Position numbers and translations under genes: made by a program. The notes under the pieces were generated by a model. It saw nothing but the letters and a program-made list of their open reading frames with translations, did not search any database and was not told the origin of the DNA. Source: UBA7803 sp040219135 (lineage in GTDB: Bacteria; Pseudomonadota; Gammaproteobacteria; Pseudomonadales; Azotimanducaceae). From it: a stretch of 64,000 nt of DNA. Positions 61,121-64,000 of the stretch are shown here, one piece after another. Each line of letters opens with the position of its first letter. The first letter of the stretch is position 1. The stretch covers positions 1 to 64,000 of the forward strand of contig JAVJTA010000017.1 of assembly GCA_040219135.1 (NCBI GenBank). Reading direction: 5' to 3'.

Positions 61121-62257
61121 ATGTCGGACGTCTACACGCTCTACGGCTCCTACGCTTCGTACTACACGGCCAAGGTACGCAGCGATCTGCGCAAGAAGGG
61201 CATTCCGTTCGTGGAGCGGCTGCCGAGCGATCCCATGTTCCGCAACCGCGTGCGGCCGGCCTCGGGCAGTCACCGCATTCCGCAGCTGCTGACGCCGCAG
61301 GGCGAGGTCGTTCAGGACAGCGTCGCCATCGTCGACCACCTGGAGCGCCGATTTCCCGAACTGCCTGCGTTTCCCGGGAGTCCGCGGCAGCGTACCTTCG
61401 TGCACCTGATGGAGCTGCTCGCCAGTGAAGGGCTGGTCAGGCTGGCCTGGCTGCACCGCTGGCTGTTCGAAGAAAACCAGCGCTTCGTGAAGATGGACTT
61501 CGGCCGCTCGTTCAAGCCGCAGGGCAGCGACGACGAGCTGTGGAAATACGGCAGCCTGATCGCCGAGCGCATGATGAGCTACGGCCTGCCGGAGTCCACC
61601 GAGGCGCTCCGGCAGGCGCTGGACGAAAAGTACCTCGAGCTGCTCGGCCTGTTCGAGGCGCATCTGATCGAGCATCCGTATTTCCTCGGCGGGCATCCGT
61701 CCGCCGCCGACTACGCCATCATGGGCGCCCTGCACGCGCATCTGGGGCGGGACCCGGCGGGGCTGCGGATGATGCAGAACCACGCGCCGCGAACGTTCCG
61801 CTGGGTCGAACACATGATCGTGCCGGAGGTGCAGTCGCCGGAATTCTTCAGCCGGCCCGTCGAGTACCTTGCCGACGACGCGGTGCCTGAGACCGCCCTC
61901 GGCATTCTCGCTTTCATTGCCCGGGAGTACGGCGAGCCGTTCGTGCTCGGGGCGCTCGCGTTCAATCAGGCGATGGCACGCGTCGATGCCAAGGCCGGCT
62001 ACGAGCTGAGTCCGGATCAGGACCAGCCAATCCTGGCGGAAGAACGGGTCACAGTCGACGGCGTGGAGCAGGCGACCCGGGCGAATCTTCATGCGGTGTG
62101 GCTGTCTCAGCGTGCCCGCGGCTGGTTTCAGTCCCGGCCGGCGGAGGCCCGCTCCGGCATCGAGGCCATGCTCGGCCCGGGCGTGGCCAGCAATCTGCTC
62201 AACGTGCCGTTGACTCACACCATCGAGCGCGTGAACAACAGACTGGTGATCGCATGA
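61121..62257 (+). CDS. Glutathione S-transferase-like protein, extended
   Basis: This 378-residue protein is far longer than ordinary GSTs. The N-terminal thioredoxin-like part is YTLYGSYASYYTAKVRSDLRKKGIPFVERLPS, with the Ser/Tyr region (YGSYASYYT) and the HRIPQLLTPQGEVVQDSVAIVDHLERRFPEL motif. The helical domain is EHPYFLGGHPSAADYAIMGALHAHLGRDP. A C-terminal extension of about 150 residues (ALGILAFIAREYGEPFVLGALAFNQAMARV and on) has no known domain. A related long GST-like gene lies at 63019. The ATG at 61121 has GGAAACGAAC upstream. It probably acts in degradation or detoxification in the island. Confidence 0.85.
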   Translation: MSDVYTLYGSYASYYTAKVRSDLRKKGIPFVERLPSDPMFRNRVRPASGSHRIPQLLTPQGEVVQDSVAIVDHLERRFPELPAFPGSPRQRTFVHLMELLASEGLVRLAWLHRWLFEENQRFVKMDFGRSFKPQGSDDELWKYGSLIAERMMSYGLPESTEALRQALDEKYLELLGLFEAHLIEHPYFLGGHPSAADYAIMGALHAHLGRDPAGLRMMQNHAPRTFRWVEHMIVPEVQSPEFFSRPVEYLADDAVPETALGILAFIAREYGEPFVLGALAFNQAMARVDAKAGYELSPDQDQPILAEERVTVDGVEQATRANLHAVWLSQRARGWFQSRPAEARSGIEAMLGPGVASNLLNVPLTHTIERVNNRLVIA

Positions 62258-62302
62258 CGGTCTGCCGCCAAGCGGAGTCCAGGCTGGCGGACGCGGGCTG
62301 GC

Positions 62303-63016
62303 TCAGTTCCGGTCGAGTTCGGCGGCGAGCGCTGCGGTCTCGGCGGACACCGGCGCGCTGAGCAATCCGACCAGCGCGTCGATCAGACTGTGCAGGAAGA
62401 GCTCGGCCGGTCTGCCTCGGAACGCGCTCCTCTGCCGGGCCTGATGGTACATGGAGGCTGCGCAGAGCCGCACGGCGGTCTCCATCCGGCGCCGATAGGC
62501 GCCCGGATCCAGGTGCGGCAGCGCGCCCTTGAGGAGCAGCGCAAGCTGGTGTCCGCTGGGCCCGCCGCCACCGCCGTGTCGCGCCACCCGGGACAACGCC
62601 GAGGTTTCCGCGAGCGCCAGTTCGTGGCCGAAGGCTTTGACGTAGCGGCGGAAGCCGACGTCCGATCGGGCGATCTGAAAGGTCGGTTCCACCATCAGCG
62701 CGCAGAGCTGGCGCAGGGTAGGCTCGGGCGTGCGCGGCAGCAGGGTGCCCAGCATCTCGCTGCGGCGCGCCTGCACCTGCTTCGCTCGCTCGTCGTGGAT
62801 GGCCGCGATCAGCCCGGTGAGGTTGTTGAAGTGGTACTGCAGCGCGGACTCGTTCTTCTGGCCCGCGGCTGCGACGATGTCGCGAATCGACACGTCCTCG
62901 ATACCGCGCTCGGCGATGCATTTTTCCGCGGCGCGCATGAGCGCTGCCTGGGTCGCTGCGCTGCGGGTCCGGCGGCTGTCGACCTTGTCCACGTGGACCG
63001 GAACGCCTACCGCCAC
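62303..63016 (-). CDS. TetR family transcriptional regulator
   Basis: This protein of about 237 residues starts at GTG 63016 (GTG 62992 is also possible). The helix-turn-helix is QAALMRAAEKCIAERGIEDVSIRDIVAAAGQKNESALQYHFNNLTGLIAAIHDERAK (about residues 22-78), and the ligand domain has TLRQLCALMVEPTFQIARSDVGFRRYVKAFGHELALAE. The start is two bases after the stop of the long GST gene at 63019, so the two are almost coupled. It could regulate the two GST-like genes. No RTAAC-type repeats are seen nearby. The sequence is distinct from the TetR at 56142. Confidence 0.88.
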   Translation of the reverse strand: MAVGVPVHVDKVDSRRTRSAATQAALMRAAEKCIAERGIEDVSIRDIVAAAGQKNESALQYHFNNLTGLIAAIHDERAKQVQARRSEMLGTLLPRTPEPTLRQLCALMVEPTFQIARSDVGFRRYVKAFGHELALAETSALSRVARHGGGGGPSGHQLALLLKGALPHLDPGAYRRRMETAVRLCAASMYHQARQRSAFRGRPAELFLHSLIDALVGLLSAPVSAETAALAAELDRN

Positions 63017-63018
63017 GC

Positions 63019-63990
63019 TCAGCCGAACACCGTGGCCAGGTCGTGCCGGTGGAGCCAGTCGCGGATCCTGGCCTGTACCGGCTCGTCCAGTTCGGCGATC
63101 CGCTCGACCACCATCTGCCGCGATCGCTCGGGGTAGGGCCGCGCGAGGAAGCTCACGTCCTCGCCGTAGATGTCGGCGTGAAACGCTTTGGCGCCGGCGT
63201 CCTGAGCGGCGCGGTTGCCCAGCGCGTGGCGGGCGTAGGTGGTCACCATTTCGCCCAGCACGGCACGCGCGAACCCGGTGGTTTCGGGGAAGGGCGCCAG
63301 GAAACCGCCGCCATCCCAGCGATCGGCCCGGGTCTCTGCCCACTCGACGACGGTGGGGTAGTTGGCGGTCACCTTCTTCGGGTCAGGGTCCATGTTGGTG
63401 TGGGCCCGCAAGCCGCCGAGCACGATGCAGTCGACGGCGGTGGGCCGATCGCCGAGCAGGAATGCCGTCTGGCGGAGCTGCGCTTCGGCGGCGGCGAGCA
63501 CGCGCTCGTACTCCGACTCGGCGGCCCGTCGCTGCTGCTCGGAGTCCGTACCGGTCGCGCGGCAGGCCCGGGGCCCCCAGTCGAGCACGCGCTCGGCGAT
63601 GCGGTCGTCGCCGCCGGCCATGCGCAGAGCGGCGAACTTCGCGCTCTCCGGGTAGTGCCAGCGGTAGTGCACCATGACCCGGGCGATCCATTCGTCGAAA
63701 TGCTCCTCGAGCACGTGAACCAGCACGCCGAGTTCCCCGGGCGGAAACATCGCCCGCGCAGGGAAGCGTGCGTCGAGCATGCGGATCAGCGGCGTGGTGT
63801 CCGCGATCATCCAGTTCTCCGGGGTGTGCAGCACGGGCACCTGATGGGTCGCGGCGCGGGCTTCGATGAGTTCGGCATTACTCGAGTTCTTGTCTACCCG
63901 GCGGAAGTCGGCGCCGTAGAAGATCATTGCGGATTCGAGCTTGCGTGTGAACAGGCTGAGCTCGCCGCCGTAGATCGTGTACTGGCTCAC
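63019..63990 (-). CDS. Glutathione S-transferase-like protein, extended
   Basis: This 323-residue protein has a thioredoxin-like N-domain (QYTIYGGELSLFTRKLESAMIFYGADFRRVDK, then ATHQVPVLHTPENWMIADTTPLIRMLDARFP). A helical domain follows (LLGDRPTAVDCIVLGGLRAHTNMDPDPKKV), and a C-terminal extension of about 90 residues contains EMVTTYARHALGNRAAQDAG. The start is GTG 63990, 11 bases from the window end, so an upstream start cannot be excluded. It is related in layout to the gene at 61121, though not closely similar by eye. It is followed two bases later by a TetR gene on the same strand. Confidence 0.85.
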   Translation of the reverse strand: MSQYTIYGGELSLFTRKLESAMIFYGADFRRVDKNSSNAELIEARAATHQVPVLHTPENWMIADTTPLIRMLDARFPARAMFPPGELGVLVHVLEEHFDEWIARVMVHYRWHYPESAKFAALRMAGGDDRIAERVLDWGPRACRATGTDSEQQRRAAESEYERVLAAAEAQLRQTAFLLGDRPTAVDCIVLGGLRAHTNMDPDPKKVTANYPTVVEWAETRADRWDGGGFLAPFPETTGFARAVLGEMVTTYARHALGNRAAQDAGAKAFHADIYGEDVSFLARPYPERSRQMVVERIAELDEPVQARIRDWLHRHDLATVFG

Positions 63991-64000
63991 CTCTGAGATC

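Overview
The window reads as a high-GC (roughly 60% or more) proteobacterial chromosome, most likely an uncultured or environmental gammaproteobacterium. The evidence is an hflK-hflC pair, a PEP-CTERM protein, a 3' tRNA-Asp fragment that closely resembles the gammaproteobacterial gene, homospermidine synthase, pyruvate phosphate dikinase, and many glutathione S-transferases, LLM oxidoreductases and acyl-CoA enzymes. Genus or family cannot be fixed from the sequence alone.

Layout. (1) 1-3475 is the end of an integrated element. It has an HK97-type major capsid gene cut by the window edge, a PEP-CTERM gene, a small reverse-strand gene, a translationally coupled GHKL-ATPase/STAS-like pair, two tandem palindromes, and a 3' tRNA-Asp fragment that looks like an attachment site. 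(2) 3476-5456 is a gene-poor stretch with two orphan membrane proteins and hairpins. (3) 5457-17800 is an ion and envelope-stress region: NhaA, a Crp/Fnr regulator, BON and OmpA/DUF4398 lipoproteins, tiny membrane proteins, an AI-2E-family exporter, a histone-deacetylase-like amidohydrolase, and a coupled DUF2254/BON-MscS pair. It is littered with gene relics: a TPR protein, an IDIKPGSD-domain protein, a fatty-acid desaturase, a Na+/H+ antiporter and an M61-like peptidase. (4) 17812-27616 carries lipid and general functions: acyl-CoA dehydrogenase, MaoC hydratase, a degenerate alkaline-phosphatase-fold protein, HflK/HflC, an L,D-transpeptidase, a frameshifted B3 metallo-beta-lactamase, GST, MAPEG and YHS proteins. 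(5) 27760-46346 is mixed: two AraC regulators around GST and cytochrome P460, a UDG-like protein, hydrolases, a divergent patatin / TIR-TPR pair, homospermidine synthase, a two-gene secreted fibre-like unit with an S74-type chaperone domain, PpdK, an exported haloalkane-dehalogenase-like enzyme and an OmpA protein.

(6) 46416-63990 is a dense catabolic island. A three-subunit molybdenum hydroxylase with a MoaD-like protein is followed by a Baeyer-Villiger-type monooxygenase, two LLM oxidoreductases, a VOC protein, a TonB receptor, two TetR regulators, a metal-dependent cyclase/hydrolase, an alpha/beta hydrolase and two unusually long GST-like proteins. Three copies of one inverted repeat (RTAAC-N4-GTTAY) lie in the TetR/TonB-receptor and LLM/hydrolase control regions. 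They suggest one TetR regulon for uptake, oxidation, ring opening and hydrolysis of a hydrophobic substrate. The island and the GHKL/STAS pair are the best candidates for undescribed systems.
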